Part shown: piece after piece, positions 39,249-53,277 of the stretch
Position numbering within the stretch: the first letter of the stretch is position 1
How the letters are laid out: each line of letters begins with the position of its first letter
From: Chrysoperla carnea
Taxonomy: Eukaryota; Arthropoda; Insecta; Neuroptera; Chrysopidae
DNA: 64,000 bases
Assembly: GCF_905475395.1 (NCBI RefSeq)
Contig: NC_058337.1
Location: 131,399,960 to 131,463,959 of the forward strand
Direction: 5' to 3'
Translations under genes and position numbers: made by a program
Notes under the pieces: model-generated
What the model was told of the DNA's origin: nothing
The model's database searches: none
The model's input: the letters and a program-made list of their open reading frames with translations, nothing else

Positions 39249-40544
39249 AACTAAATCACCCCACTACTGGACTATATAGATGATAAACAAGAAATACCTA
39301 ACCTCTTTTTTCTCTTAAATTAATTATTATTAATTACCTAAATAGTTTTATTTTTGACTTTAAAAAGCAGCATATTTTTTATTTAATTATTTAAGTTGAG
39401 CAAATTCTTTAAAAACAAATTTTATTTTTTACATTTACATAATAACCACAGAACCGGTATTTGTTTAAAATAGTTTATAACTTGGAACAATAAAATCTAG
39501 AAGAGCAAGAGCAAAAAAATACAAAATGTAATCAGAAAATCCCTTCAAAAAGTTCACAAATTAATTCTCTGATTTATTGAGAAACTACCGAAGAAATTTT
39601 TGTGTTTTAAGTAACAAAAAAAACTTTCCCAACTTCAATCCAATATTCTGGTCGCAAAAATTAAAGCAACGATTTCACGGTTGTCCAATTTACATAAATA
39701 TAAACAACATTCCTTGTCTATTAGGTAATTTTACCATAGACTTTTAAAATAGTGCATAAACCCAAATACCGTACCAATATTATAGCCCATAAACCGAATA
39801 CATAAAATATATATCATCGGACAATCTTGTTTAGATATTGTTCCAAGGTTCCATAGTTTACAAAATACGTATTTTATTTATTGGGTCTTAAAACGTTATT
39901 ATTACTCACGAAATCGTTCTTAATATTACTGATGTCACTTTAAACCTCAAAATTTTTAGTAGATACTGAAATCACAATAATTAATTATTTTATCGCCTAA
40001 ACCTTCATTGGATGTGACATTATTAATATTTAGTATACAATCGCTCCTTTAGGTACTCGAATACAAAATTTATTTAGGACCCAAATAAATTGTGCAATGA
40101 TGACACAAATTCCACAGTTAATAAATTACCATATTACTTATATATTTATATATATTTTCCATAGAACGAATCCATCCCCTATTTTGTTTTCAACAAACAA
40201 TAGTGAGAAAAATTTGTATATTTTTTAATTTTTTTTTAAGTTTATTATTAAAGCACAAATCCACATATTTATAAACAAAATGAATATTGACATAATTTTT
40301 AAAAGAAAAAAATATTATCGACGTTTTTTTTCCTCGTTACGTTTTACGATTTTTTTTCCTTGTATACAACGATTATTGTATTATATTTTATTTTTTTCTA
40401 TTTTTTTTGTTTAAATACCTCAGTAATAAATTTTAACATTGAGTGAAAATTCTGAAAAAAAAAAGCAAAAATTATTTAGATGGCATTAAAAAAAAAATAA
40501 TTGTATAGTACTATTAAAAATCCCAGTGATAATATAAATTAACT

Positions 40545-41080
40545 AGCAGTTATCCGCCCTCGTCGATGAGCAATTTTAATTTAAAAAACAAAGACTTACT
40601 TCAAGACCGCTTTATAGCCTTCACTTATCTTCCCTTTTGTTTACAATTTCATGGGTTTTAATTTTTTGAAAATAAAATACATCCCATGTTACTTGCTGAC
40701 ACTGTAGCATTCTAAAGGTGAAATAATTTTAAAAATAGCTTAAGTAATGGATTTAAAAAGGACGGACTTTAATACAAACTCTCGTCCCCTTTTTCACCAC
40801 CTTAGAAGTTAAATTTCCAATAATACGTTCTTAAAGAGCGTCTACATTGCGAAATGAGTAACTATGTTAAATTTCAAGCCATTCGAGTGTATAGTTTTAG
40901 AGTTCTCGTGATGAGTCAGTCAGTGAGTGAGTAGTATTTTGCTTATATATATAGAAGAACACTCTACATTAAATTACCATTCAAACAAGAAAAAAAATCA
41001 AAATCGGCTTATCCGTTTAGGAGCTACAATTCCACAGACAGACAGACACACATAGCTCCTTTTGTATGGGGGGTTAAAAA
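40545..41080 (+). repeat. Dispersed insect-type repeat ending in a GTCAGTCAGTGAGTGAG block
   Basis: AGCAGTTATCCGCCCTCGTC near the left, a purine/pyrimidine-variable middle, then GATGAGTCAGTCAGTGAGTG and TTTTGCTTATATATATAG (to about 40954). A related block follows: AATCGGCTTATCCGTTTAGG, then CACAGACAGACAGACACACA. Similar blocks are widely dispersed in insect genomes in my recollection; the class is not certain. Confidence 0.6.
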
Positions 41081-42336
41081 AGTTTACTAATTAAAGTTAT
41101 TGAAAACACGGTTTTTTCAATGTTTATCATAACGACTGATTTCAATCCTAATATTCAATATGGCGACCACTCCGTATTAAATTCAATTTGAGAACATAGT
41201 GAATGTTTTGGAAAACATATAAACTTTTCACGGAAACCATAAATTTTCGAGCGAAGAGCAAGTAGCGATATCTTGTTTCTATTAACTGCTAAGCTGCTCC
41301 GCCTCACAAAGTACACCAAACGGGCATGTGACAGTGTTCCTCGCTCAAATATGAACGCCGGTTTGCAAGATATGATTATAACGTGAGTCTTATTTTAAAA
41401 ATTAACTCATGGCCGAACTTTAGACAGTCCAATATTTCATCTAACCATATAAACTGCTCAGATACCAAAATAAGAGTACCCTAACGATTAGAATCTTAGA
41501 AATATATCACTCGAATGTTAAAATTTAAAGCCGTTGTACAGAGATATTATTACAAACACATTATTACAATATACATACACGAATAATAATAAAAAAAACG
41601 CGCGTATTTATTACGATATTATTAATTATTATGTTTTTATATTAAAACGTTTTATTTTATTTGATTTTTTTCCACTTTGGAAATGAACATTGTTGTTATA
41701 TACATAATATTTTTATTACAATCCAAAATCCGCCCCCTCCGTGTTCTCTCCACTATTACCCGATATTTACATATTATTATATTATATTATAAAAAACACA
41801 TAGATCTATATTAAATCTCACACAAACACACTCCCCTGCGTATCTCATTCATCTCTCATACCCCCTTCTACAAATTACAAAAAATAACAAAACTTATTTA
41901 ATTTCCATACATATTATTATTAAGATAATACAACAAAATAAAAAATATTGAATAACTTAAAATATTTTTTAAAAAATAGATACAATTATTAATAAAAATT
42001 TAGTGTTATTTATTTTTATAAAAAACACTAAAAAAAACAAATGTGAAAAACAGGTACAGGATGTTTGGTTTTTAAAAAGAAATTTATTGTACTACCATAT
42101 TTAAAACTGTAGAAATTATTTTCAAATTTCAAGATTTTCGTACATTTTTCCCCATTATATTCTGTTAAGTGTTTAAATCTATGCCCAAACTAGGTGTCCA
42201 ACTTGAGGGCATTCTGGTAAAGTATTTATATTGAGTTTGTAGTCAATAAATAGAAGAAATCGGATTTCCCTTATAAAGTTCAACCCCTGTCGTTTGTACA
42301 CTATTAAGAAAATATATCAAACATATTTTCTAAAAT

Positions 42337-42353
42337 AGCGCAGCCGGTAGGAT
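42337..42353 (+). repeat. A-box-like motif, possible SINE head
   Basis: AGCGCAGCCGGTAGGAT matches motifs at 46797 and 60993. No B-box is seen downstream at the expected spacing. Confidence 0.3.
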
Positions 42354-44376
42354 TCTGAAAAACAATTATAACCGACGAGTCAAAAGCAAATTAACATTTG
42401 TTATAAAATTTTTTAATTAAATCTACTAGCCACAGTTTTCACTAAAAATATCGAATCTTTAGAAATCTCTGGATTTGAAAATATCTACATTTCCGTATAA
42501 AATCATTCCATTAAAGCAATAGATAATTCAATGAAACATTTCTTTATTTTTTTTGTTTAAAATCTGTCCCATTTTCCACACTAATGAATAGTTTTTTGTA
42601 CCGATTAGTAAAAAATTGTTTTAGATAAAAGTTTTGAGAAGGAGAATATTTCTAATCCTTGCATGTAAATGTTACCTTTGAAAATAAAGGAAGAAAAGAG
42701 CAAATAGCCAACAAATTTACCCTCTCTTAAGAAACCTTTTAGGATTTAAACAAATCCCTTCAATAATTTTTCGCAAACTCGATGAGAATATCTATATTTA
42801 TATATAGATATAATGAATGTTTCTCAAGTACTTTTTTTTTAAAGATGGTTGTTCTACGTTAAGGAGTACTGACACTTTCACGCAAAAAAAGAATTGCCAC
42901 TAGGTGAGAATTTACTTTTTTGTGAAGGGAGAATAATCATCTTCGGATTTCAGATTATTTTCCTTGGTTACAAGCAGCAGAGATTTTTCTCCTACATAAC
43001 ATAGAACCTTTTATCTAAATATATTTTTTAAGAAATTATGATATTTCTAAGATATTTTGATATTTCTAAGATATTTTGATATTTTTTTAAATATAAAAAC
43101 CACTGCATCCTGTACAATAAAAAAAAAATATATTACCATTTGTACCTGACTCTTTAATATTTAATGCATAATAAAACATAATAGATTCAAAATAAAAATT
43201 AAAAATAAATGAAAAAAAATTAAGAATAATAACATTCATTAATTGTTAATTGTTTAAAAATAATTAATTTTAGTAATTTTAGAAATATTTACGAATGTAT
43301 GTTGAATATATTATATATATTAATTATTATTATATTTAAATAATATTTCTTTTAAAGATCGAATAATTCTACCACAAAACAAAAAATTCTAAGAATGTAC
43401 TTATCATTTTGTTCCACAGATGTTTATATCTTATACTAAATGGCTAACTTCTTTTTTTCTATTGATGGGAAAAATGAAAAATTATAATGTAACCACACTT
43501 GTTAGCAATCTAGATTATAAACATCTGTGTTTTAAAACAGCTCTAATAAAAATTAATCACTGATTTATTAGGTCTAGAACCTTTTCGCAAATTTTTTTTT
43601 TTTTTTTATTGAAGGTAGAAATTTGAGAGGCCGTTGTTAAATTCGCGCATGACTTTGACAATATTCTCTTAAATTTCTGTCCTTAATAATGCTTTGCCAA
43701 AAACTATCTCGGCCCTAGAAAATGACAACTTGTTACAATACATTTTGTAAGGATCTTCTTCCGAAAATACTTATTTATTAAAAAATTAGCTTACAAAGTG
43801 ATCTTTGAAGGAAATATTTAAAAAAAGTAGATTTTTTTTGATGATTGTATGTTTTATCACACTCGTGCGATAAAAATTAATTTTGTAAATTTGATAAAAA
43901 AAACACTATTTATTATTTACTTAATGCCGGATTCACACTCATTTAACGTATACGTATATGTCTTTACTTTCTACGTAATAATCATTTTAATAATTCCTTT
44001 AAATAAAATAATTAAGCTGTAAAATTTAAACAAACAAAAAACACATTGAAACATTTAGGCAGGCTCCTGTGCCTTTGCTTTAAAAATTTGATGTAAATTA
44101 AACCCAACAACACAAACAAAATGTACAAAACTAAACAGAAAAATTGTATTTTTGTCATAAATGTCGAAAGAAAAATTTATAAAAATATTAATAACGATTT
44201 ATCGTTGATAATGTATGTTGATAATTTGCATATTCAAAATTGTTTCCCCCAAAATAAATGCAGCAATTTTAGAATGATTTCATTATTGCTAATTTCAATA
44301 AGCGAATTCTTTAGTATCGAATTAACATCAATCGACGATTCTCATCGAAAATTCTTTAATATTAATTTGCATCGTA

Positions 44377-44740
44377 CACAGGGTGCGCCATATTTTATGT
44401 TGGTATTAAAACAATGAAAAACTTTGACATTCGCCAATCGATTGATTTGATTATACATGTTTTTGAAACGTCAATTCAGTACAATTTTAACATTGAAAAT
44501 AGTCGTTCAGTTGTGCTAACTCAAAATGTCTCATCGTCTGTTGGCATCGTAAAAATACTCGAGTTAGCAGTTCAATCAACTTAAGTGTGGTCTAATTTGG
44601 ATAGTTGTGACAATAGAGACTTTAAAACAGTCCAAATGTCCAGTCCTTCGGCTAACGAAACATAAGTGACAAAAAATAAAAATACTGCAACTTTAAAACT
44701 GGCGTTTATTTTTCTCCGCATTTAATGGCGGATCCTGTAT
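44377..44740 (+). mobile_element. Internally deleted mariner-like element
   Basis: The ends ACAGGGTGCGCCATATTTTA and, reverse-complemented, ACAGGATCCGCCATTAAATG form imperfect inverted repeats. A frame inside reads IRQSIDLIIHVFE and ENSRSVVLTQNVSSSVGI, resembling the N-terminal helix-turn-helix region of Tc1/mariner-type transposases (NSRSVVxTQ). The catalytic part is missing, so it is a non-functional remnant. Confidence 0.65.
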
Positions 44741-46796
44741 AATCACGAATGACGTTTTTGCATAATTCAGAGGAGCTTTGTGTAAAAAATGATAGTAAAT
44801 AATGAAACATTCTAGAAATTTTTATTCCATATCAGAAAATAGGGCAGTGTTTAAAACGAAACTACGAAACCCGATATGCAAAATAAATATAAGTACTTAA
44901 TTTATTTAAAAACAAAACCAGTCATATACGTTTTTTTCTTGTACTCAGTATAAATATTAAAATAACATTTTTATTCCTATTAATTTTTAATTTAAAAAAA
45001 AAATAATTTACGTAAAAAGAACAGTTCCACATCAATTGAGATCATTCATTCATTTTTTATTTAATTCTTTAAGTAATTTCAAAGTTCTGTAGTATTCAAT
45101 TTTCTCCATATTACAAAGAACATTCAGTTTGTACATTTGAAAAATTACGTAAATAAATTTAAGGATATTACTTAAAAAGCTATGAAAAGCTTTTTAGTTT
45201 CTCAACGAATCTCAAAATATGTACAATCTTCGAATTTTTCTTTGTAAAAAAATCAAACAATATACCTCAAGAACACATTCCTTGTAGAAAATTAATTAAG
45301 CCTCAAAATTACACTGCCTGTTACCAATTTTTAAATTTTTGTTCATTCTCTTTCTAAAACATTGTTTCTTACTTGAAACATTAATCATTCCAAAATGAAT
45401 CATACAGATGTTAATTAAAATATCCTCCATTTTTTATTTTTATTTAATTTGGTAATTATTTACGTTCGTAATTAATTTAATATTTAAATGTGAAAGAAAA
45501 AATAATTGTGTAACTCGTTCAATTCGAAATAGAAGTTGTATGAGACATGTAAAAATGTTTTCGAAACAAATTGCAAAAAAGGAAATTTCTAGAAGTTATT
45601 ACGCTAAGTTTCTATCTGAAACGCATCTTTACATACCAGCAAAATGCTTCAGAAACGAACATCAATTTTACCGAAGTTAATTTTCAATTTGATTGAAGCT
45701 CTAGAAAGCCCTCTTTCAATATAAAAATATTTTGCATGATCTCTTACATCTTTAAAATAATAAATGATACCAAATCACATTTAAATACAACGAAAATTTT
45801 GCTTTTTTGAAGGCAGCTTTTTACTCTTAAAAATATGAATGTATTTAATTACAGTATTTGTTATAAATAATTTATAAAAGCGTATAAATGTTAACTGTAA
45901 AAAAAATAATAATCATTGTGTAAGAAAATTCAATGTTTAAGGTTTGTTCTTTTTAGCTGCGCTAGTTCGAAGTTAGTTCAAACATTGTTTAAATCTCTTG
46001 AATAATGTTAATTTTACTTCTATACACAGGTATTTTGAAAATATAAACTTTCCATGGATTATATTCTATTCGACTCGCCTAGCATTGAAATCACAGTGAT
46101 TTGGCGACTTACGCCCTAGAAATGAAAGTTAGATAGTACAGAAGTAATTCTCAGAAAGATATATTTTTAATTAATCTGTATATAAACGAAAAATTAACAT
46201 TATTACGTCATGAATATCAATTTTTGTCTATCGTCATCGGTATTAGCAAAAAACACTTGTATGAGTTACAAGTTCAGCTAAAAACAACAAACATATAATT
46301 TCAAATGTAATATTTTTGAAAAAAAATTTATTAATAATACCAATCGTACCTTCGTAAAAATACAACACACAAAAAAAAAATACAAAAAGTAAAAAACATT
46401 TGAGATGAAACACAAAAAATAATTTGTAGCAGCAATAATAAATAAACAATCCTCCCCAAAAATAGAAATTTATTTTTTTGAATACGAATAAAATAATAAT
46501 AAACAAAACAAACAATTGTTTATTGAGAAAATATTTATTTGAAAAATTTCTAATATATCATACATCATTTTCTTTTGCTGAATTATAAATAAAAACCTGA
46601 ATATAAAGTACAAATAACAAAAATTTATTCTTTATTTTTGGTTAAAGTGGATAGGTAACATAAAATTCATTTTACGGACGCCAATAAACACATTCAGAGA
46701 CCGCCAATAAACACATAGAGAGGGGTCATTTTAGTACTACATCGTGGATTTTAGTTCTTAAATATAATAAAAACAAACACACACCATGTAGTTAAT

Positions 46797-46816
46797 TGGC
46801 GCAGCCGGTAGGATAT
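46797..46816 (+). repeat. A-box-like motif, possible SINE head
   Basis: TGGCGCAGCCGGTAGGAT is close to the tRNA A-box consensus and shared with 42337 and 60993. No supporting B-box was recognised. Confidence 0.3.
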
Positions 46817-49800
46817 CTTGCATATGTAAACAAAATTTCTGAGCCAATTTGACAAATCTCTTTTCTATTCATATTTAGTAGATTAGAATCACTCAAAAAA
46901 GACCCCTAAATCTCATCCCGCAAAATCGTTGTTCTCGTATTTTGCATTTCTATGGAATATAATCTTTTTACAGTTCTTATTCAAATTTTCTCATACCTTC
47001 CACGTCAAGAACTTTTCCCCCCAAATACATATTTTCTCAAATAAATAAAAAAAACAATTTCTGGATAACAAAATGTACTATACGGCTGTTGGACAAAATG
47101 TGTTCCACATAAAAAAAAAAAATACCTTACGGTTCAAACAAGCACAGAAAATAAATGATTGTCTGTGTGAAGAAAAAAAATGCTTTCGCAAATATTATAA
47201 AATAATATATTATTATTATAAATAATTGTACGTTGATGCGAATTTGTTTTATTGTTTTGATTTTTTTAGCATGCATGCATGCGTATAACATTCATGCTGT
47301 TAAAAAAAAAAAGTAAAAAAAAAAGAAAAGATAAAAAAAAAAACTAGTAATATCTACCTCATTAATAATTAATTAATTATTATTACCTTTAACCTAATTA
47401 CTATGTATTTATTATTAAAAATTTTACTTGTTTTATAAATAATTTTATATAAATTGTCTCTCAGGGCAATAATTATTATTTTTGATTTGTATATTAAAAT
47501 AACATTTTTTTTATTTAATTCTTGTATTTTATTTCAATTTTGATAAAAAAAACCCGAGCCCATATTCCCCCGCCCTTTTTGTATGCCTTTTATTAAAACA
47601 ATTCACACACACATTTGTAAGCCTGTAGCAAAAATTGGACAGGTTGTGGAGGTACGCTTTGAAAACAACAAAAAATATCATATTTCAACACACCTTGACA
47701 CTAACTCAACTTTCATACAGTTTTTGAACCCCTTCGCGGAGCTGTGAAGATTCGCAAAGCTTCAAAAACATTGAAAACGACCAAATTATTGATGAATATC
47801 TTCCGTCTTACCTACATACTCTAGAAATATTCAAAATTGTCTTATATGGTTTTAAACCGATTTATTAAAATACATCCCATTCCTCTCCTTGACCTTCAAA
47901 ATAGTACATAAATCGTTATCGTCGAAAATATATGAAAATATGACTAAAATTTCTTTTAGATTTTTATTTACAGAAAGACGACACGGAATCTAACCAATTT
48001 TTAAGGGTAAGTAGTTTTTCTTCAGAATTTGGATACATGGTCCAAGTTGTAAGAGCTTCCACAATTTCATTCATATTTACTTTCAAAAAAAACGTTTCAA
48101 ATTGGAATGACTAAAAATTAATTTTAAAAATGTTTAATGATAAAGTATATAAAACTGATGTACGGCGTACGGACTTTTTACATATGGAAGTGCCCCAAAA
48201 TGCATGCAAGATTTGAATTAGCGTAAGTAAAGTGTTAACAACGCAAAAACAAGACAGCCGTAATAGCTGATAATTCAGGCTTGTTTAAAGGGGAGCGCTT
48301 CACGAAAGAAAAAAGCATTAAAAAAAAACTAAAAAGAAAAAAAAGTCCAATAGTTCTCTCAAAGCGACTTTAACTATCGGGACCCATTATTATAGGAAAA
48401 ATTTGAGCCGGCCTCAATTTTTATTGGGTCCAGACTGTTTTTCGCTAGTTGCTATGTAAAAAATACAGGACTTCTTTTTTTTCACTTTTTTAAAGGCAGT
48501 ACGATTTTTTAAATTTCTTTTAGATATTTTGCAATTTTTATTTAGGATTTTCAAATACCTATTCAATGATATCCTTGCTTTTAGCGCAGTCTGGTAATTT
48601 TTATAATTTTGATATAACCTAACCCGGTTTCAATTTAACGACATCTCTGAAGCTAAAATCCATCAAGCATTTTATGTTGTAGAACATAACAAAGAGCATA
48701 GCGCACCTCCTGAAGCAGTCGGCAAATAATCAAGACTTGGCAGATACAGTTCGCAATTTTCGAACACACAATGGTTGGAAAAAACTTCATTCCTTTTAGT
48801 AAGCACCCGTCAAAAATTTACAATAGTGTTAAAAAATTCAGCCAATTTTCAAAACGGACATTTTCGTGGAAATCTCATATCTATTCTCCTTAACAATACG
48901 AATTTTTTCACAATTACAACTCTACTATATTTCTCATGTAAGGATATTAAAAAAAAAAATAAAAAAATTTTTATTAATTTAATAAACCATTTATTTATTA
49001 AACAGCCTTAAATTTTGCGATATTTTTATTTATAAAATATATAATAAATGAACAAAACAAAAACACAAAATATTTGTTTAACAAAAAAAAAATTATTACT
49101 TTTTTAACACATAGTTTAACATTGAATAATATAATCATTACAAAAAAAAAAATAATTAACTATAAATTCTATTTTTTAACTTAGACCAGACATTAGATAC
49201 CAATTTTCTATTCTAGCAGTATCGAAAGAGTTTTTCGAACATATAAATCAAAATCGAACCGTGCTCTGGAAATTATCTATTTTTTGGGAATCTAATGACT
49301 GATCTATTTAAATTATAAACTTAAAAACATAATAATGGTAACTACTAAGACAATATAGAAGAAACCAGTCATAAGAGATTTTTTCATAGCAACATTTTAC
49401 AAATCATTTTTTATTTGAACAAAGAACAAAAGACTCGGATAGGCGAAAACCTACCCCCCCCCCCTCCCCCAACAACTGTTAAAGGAATTCACTGCATAAT
49501 ATAAAAAACACAGACGTGCAAAAATTATTATCTTCTTAGATTGATTAAATTCGAAATCAATTTTTTTTTTTTAATTTAATATACGATACACTTTGGGCAC
49601 CCTTTTTTAAAGCAGGCAGAGTTTACCTTTGGGAAAATTTTCTATATTAAATAATTCAAACACTCTAAATATGGACGCACACTTTATCGTTATGATTTTC
49701 GATGTCCCAGAATTTTATAAATATCTCAAGACAATTATTTTCATTGAAACTTTCATTTCCACAAATTTATGTCACGGGTTTTTTTTTTTTTGTATGAATA

Positions 49801-51345
49801 CGTCTGTGTTTTTTACGATTTATCACAGTTTTTATATGTTTTTTTAAAAGTTTTTCTTTGACTATATTTTTTGGTTTTAAAATAATTGCACTTGTTTTGA
49901 ATCAGGTAAAAATTAATTTAGGCCTGCATCTGTTTTTTATTTTCGTTTGACTAAAATGATTTGTACTTTGGACTTATATTCTTTACGACATATATAAAAT
50001 AAATATTATATAAACTGATTTTTATTCTGAAAATCTGTTTTTTTTTTTTGTTTTTGGAAAATCATTGCACATACCTTAATTATTTTTTAAAAAATACGAA
50101 AAATGAAAAAATTGTCATAAATATATACTTACGATTATCACAAATAAATTTTCTCAATGACTAGGCTTACAATGAAAAAAGGTTGTATGTTATTAGTGCT
50201 ATTGGCTTAGGCTATATTCTACGGCTCCTAATTGAAGCATTTTAAAGAAACGCAAGCGTATATTTTCGATTATCTTTCTACAGTTGATCGCTTAAATGAT
50301 CCACCGTATATATAAACATATTACCACTCCTTTGCGTCACGCAGTCGGGTAAAATTAAGCTTTTTGGTCTAATTTTATGTGAATATAATAAAACAAGTCT
50401 GGAGTGTAATCACTATAAATTTAGTCATTGAGAAAATAATTATAAAATTTTCATATAAAAATCGAAATGTATTCTAAGGCCTCACACTTTGATGCTTTAG
50501 ACTGCTTTTTTTTTTTTTTTAAATTTGCATTTTGTACTTAATTAATTACTTATTAAAAAGATTTAGAAAAAGATACAAAATTTTAAAAATCTATTCTTAA
50601 TAAAATGGAATGTTAAGCGCGGTAACGAAATTGAACTAATATTAAACCAATGAACACATTTTTTTACGAGTTTGGATATTTTTTTTTTGTTTTGTTTTAA
50701 ATTAGGAAAATCTCAATTACTTCGACAAGAATGCACAAATTGATAAATTTATTTTTCTGTTTTAATAAGTGTAATGTTTTATATATTTTGTTATTAAGGT
50801 AGTTTGGTCGTAAAACCACTTTTCTTAAGGATGTACGAACGCCAAGGCAATGTTGGATAAAAGGCTTGATTTTTATATGTAGTTGGACTAGTCTAAATTA
50901 ATTCTGAAAATCTTAGGGGGGGGGGGTCAAATTATTTAAATAAATAAATTACTTCAAAAATAGGTCTATTTAACATTAGTTTTATGGTAAAACGGTAGAC
51001 GGTAGAAGGGTATAAAACGGTATATGATATGTTTTCATAGATTTTTTCAAAACTAATCCGTAGAAATTAAAAAAAAAAAAAAATTACTGTTGTTACAAAT
51101 ATTGCACACATTAATGAGCATGTTTTTATAAATTTGGCTATATCAGCCAAATTACGTTACGAAAAAAACCAAAAAAATTACGTTACGTTGTTTCGATTTT
51201 TTAAAAACTTGTTGAATTACGATATTTTTGATTGACTTTTAGCCACGAAACGTTAAATTTGCAATCTTCAGCCGTGTAATTGAGATTTTAAATTAGCACA
51301 TTTAACTAATTATTAAAATAATAATATTGATAAGAGATCTAAATT

Positions 51346-51630
51346 AGGGAGCATCCATAAACTACGTTACTCAATTCCAGCCTCATTAGAACCCCCATCC
51401 CTACATATTATCTATGGTATCCTTTACTATGATCCCCCCTCGAATGGAACGTGATTTTTTTATTATCAAGTCAAGAAGACATTTTGTATTTTCTATTAAC
51501 ATCCATAGAAGTCGTACACGTGGCTTGACTTCATTGCTAAATAACCACATCACGTAGTTCAGCATATTTTTTGAACTAACTCGCCCCTCCCCCGTTCTTG
51601 AACAGGCCACGAGGTTTATGGATGCTCCCT
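51346..51630. mobile_element. MITE-like element with 17-base perfect terminal inverted repeats
   Basis: AGGGAGCATCCATAAAC at the left is matched by GTTTATGGATGCTCCCT at the right. The left repeat continues into TACGT, and an internal ATCACGTAGTT echoes it. Length 285 bases; the frames inside are not conserved. I could not identify a clean target duplication, so the superfamily is undetermined. Confidence 0.75.
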
Positions 51631-53277
51631 TCCACATGTTGAACTTTAATTTTTAAGCAGCCTATATCTAATAAATATTTTTTATAAATCTTTTAAAACG
51701 CTTATACAAAAAAAAAATTACTCTTAAAATTTATACATAATTAATCATTTTGGTATAGTTTTCACAACAATTTGATTCGCTTTTAATTATTATATATTTT
51801 TTTTTTTTTTTGTTTTACGATACTTTTTTTTTGAAGGAATGGCACACTCAAGCATTAAATTATATTTTAAAAAAACAACAATTTTATAAAAATATTCTTA
51901 GTTTAAATATACGTATCAACACAATTTAATTTGAAAACCCAATTAATTAGGCGATAATTTTTAATTAAAGGCACTTTTTTTATGGTAATTGACTTTTTAT
52001 GATAATTTTCCTTGATTTTTAAAAATAGGATACAGATATTCTCTCCAATTTATTTTAATATCTCAAATCGAAATTTCAAATCCTCTATTACCTTCATTAT
52101 AAACCCTTTTTTACAACCAATTTCCTCCCCGAATTGAATTAAAGTGGCCATTCTTCATTTACTTATACAAATAGTTGATACTGTCCAACAGTAAATACAA
52201 TTAATTTAATTATATTTTTAATTAAATGAAATAAATTCGTAAATTCGGATACGAAACATCATACTGCCTATAACGAAATTACAACGAAAAAATAACGATT
52301 GTTCGGTAAATTCTTAATATATTTGTGCTTATTTTTTAACAACAATCGAATAAATTAAAAATAATGTTTTTGAACTTTTTTTTCAACGGTTTTCAAATTA
52401 AAAGTGGTAATATTTTTATAGTGACTAAAATACAGGAGATGAAATCATAGGGCACGTTATTTATATTCATTCAAGAGGGCGGTTAAAGTTTGCTTTCAGG
52501 TGTAACCCACATTGATTAAACAATTTTGAATAAGAAGTTACATTTTATCGAAATATTATTCCTCAAGTTGACAAGTCTGTCTTTAAAAACTGTGCGACAA
52601 ATTTTATAATAGACGAAATAATTGAATCAAGAGCACTTCAAGCTTTTGTTGCGAACGAAATAGCGGGTGACGGTTCGGTGAAAAGAGCTTAAAAAAACTT
52701 ACGAGTTGTGCAATACATTCAAAGAAAGATCGAGAAAACCACGTTAATGTTGCTCATAAATCAAAAGAATATATTCATTGTTTTCTTCATTATTCGTGAT
52801 TTGAGTTCTCATGTCTTCAAAAAGGGTAGTAGGCACCAAAAATTTGCTTGAAAACCGACCAAAAATATTTTGAGTTTATCACAACGATAAAACACGTATG
52901 CTTCGAACGATAAAATAAGTCTGCGGTCAAGTCTAGTCATTTTAGAAAGGCTGAAAATTTCATAGATGTTTTTTCAATTTTGTTTGATCAATGTGCGTTG
53001 AATTCTATTTAAAAGCATGTTAAAACACTGGAATTAACCGTTATATACTTGTAAAAAAAATGCTCGAACTTGAAATACATAAGATTCCTCTCCTCAAACT
53101 CCCAGCGTGCCTTATGACCCCCAAAGTCCTGTATATTATAAATTCGATACACATATATATTTTATTTGGCAGGCAGTTTTTTTTTTGTATTAATTTGTAC
53201 TAAAAAGGCATTACATGGTCCCACACAATATATATATTTATATTTATTTATTTTTTGTTGCAACTTAAAATTATTAT

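Larger units (their letters stand above)
37276..53277. other. Long AT-rich region without supportable genes; probable 3' untranslated sequence at its left end
   Basis: No frame in these 16 kb looks like a conserved exon. The region is rich in A/T homopolymers and AATAAA hexamers. The left part may be an extended receptor 3' untranslated region and the right end may hold the zinc-finger gene's 3' end. The recognisable contents are a hAT-like element, an insect dispersed repeat, a mariner-like remnant and a short inverted-terminal-repeat element, listed separately. Confidence 0.55.

Noticed and set aside
44121..44417. 98-residue plus-strand open frame
   Set aside because: Low-complexity Ile/Asn/Phe composition from AT-rich DNA, no domain, and its end overlaps the mariner-like remnant's left terminus.
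46243..46515. 90-residue minus-strand hydrophobic frame
   Set aside because: Phe/Ile/Leu-rich translation of T-rich DNA; no signal peptide logic, no domain, no splice context.
51401..51637. 78-residue minus-strand open frame
   Set aside because: Fully contained in the 285-bp inverted-terminal-repeat element and crosses its left terminal repeat.
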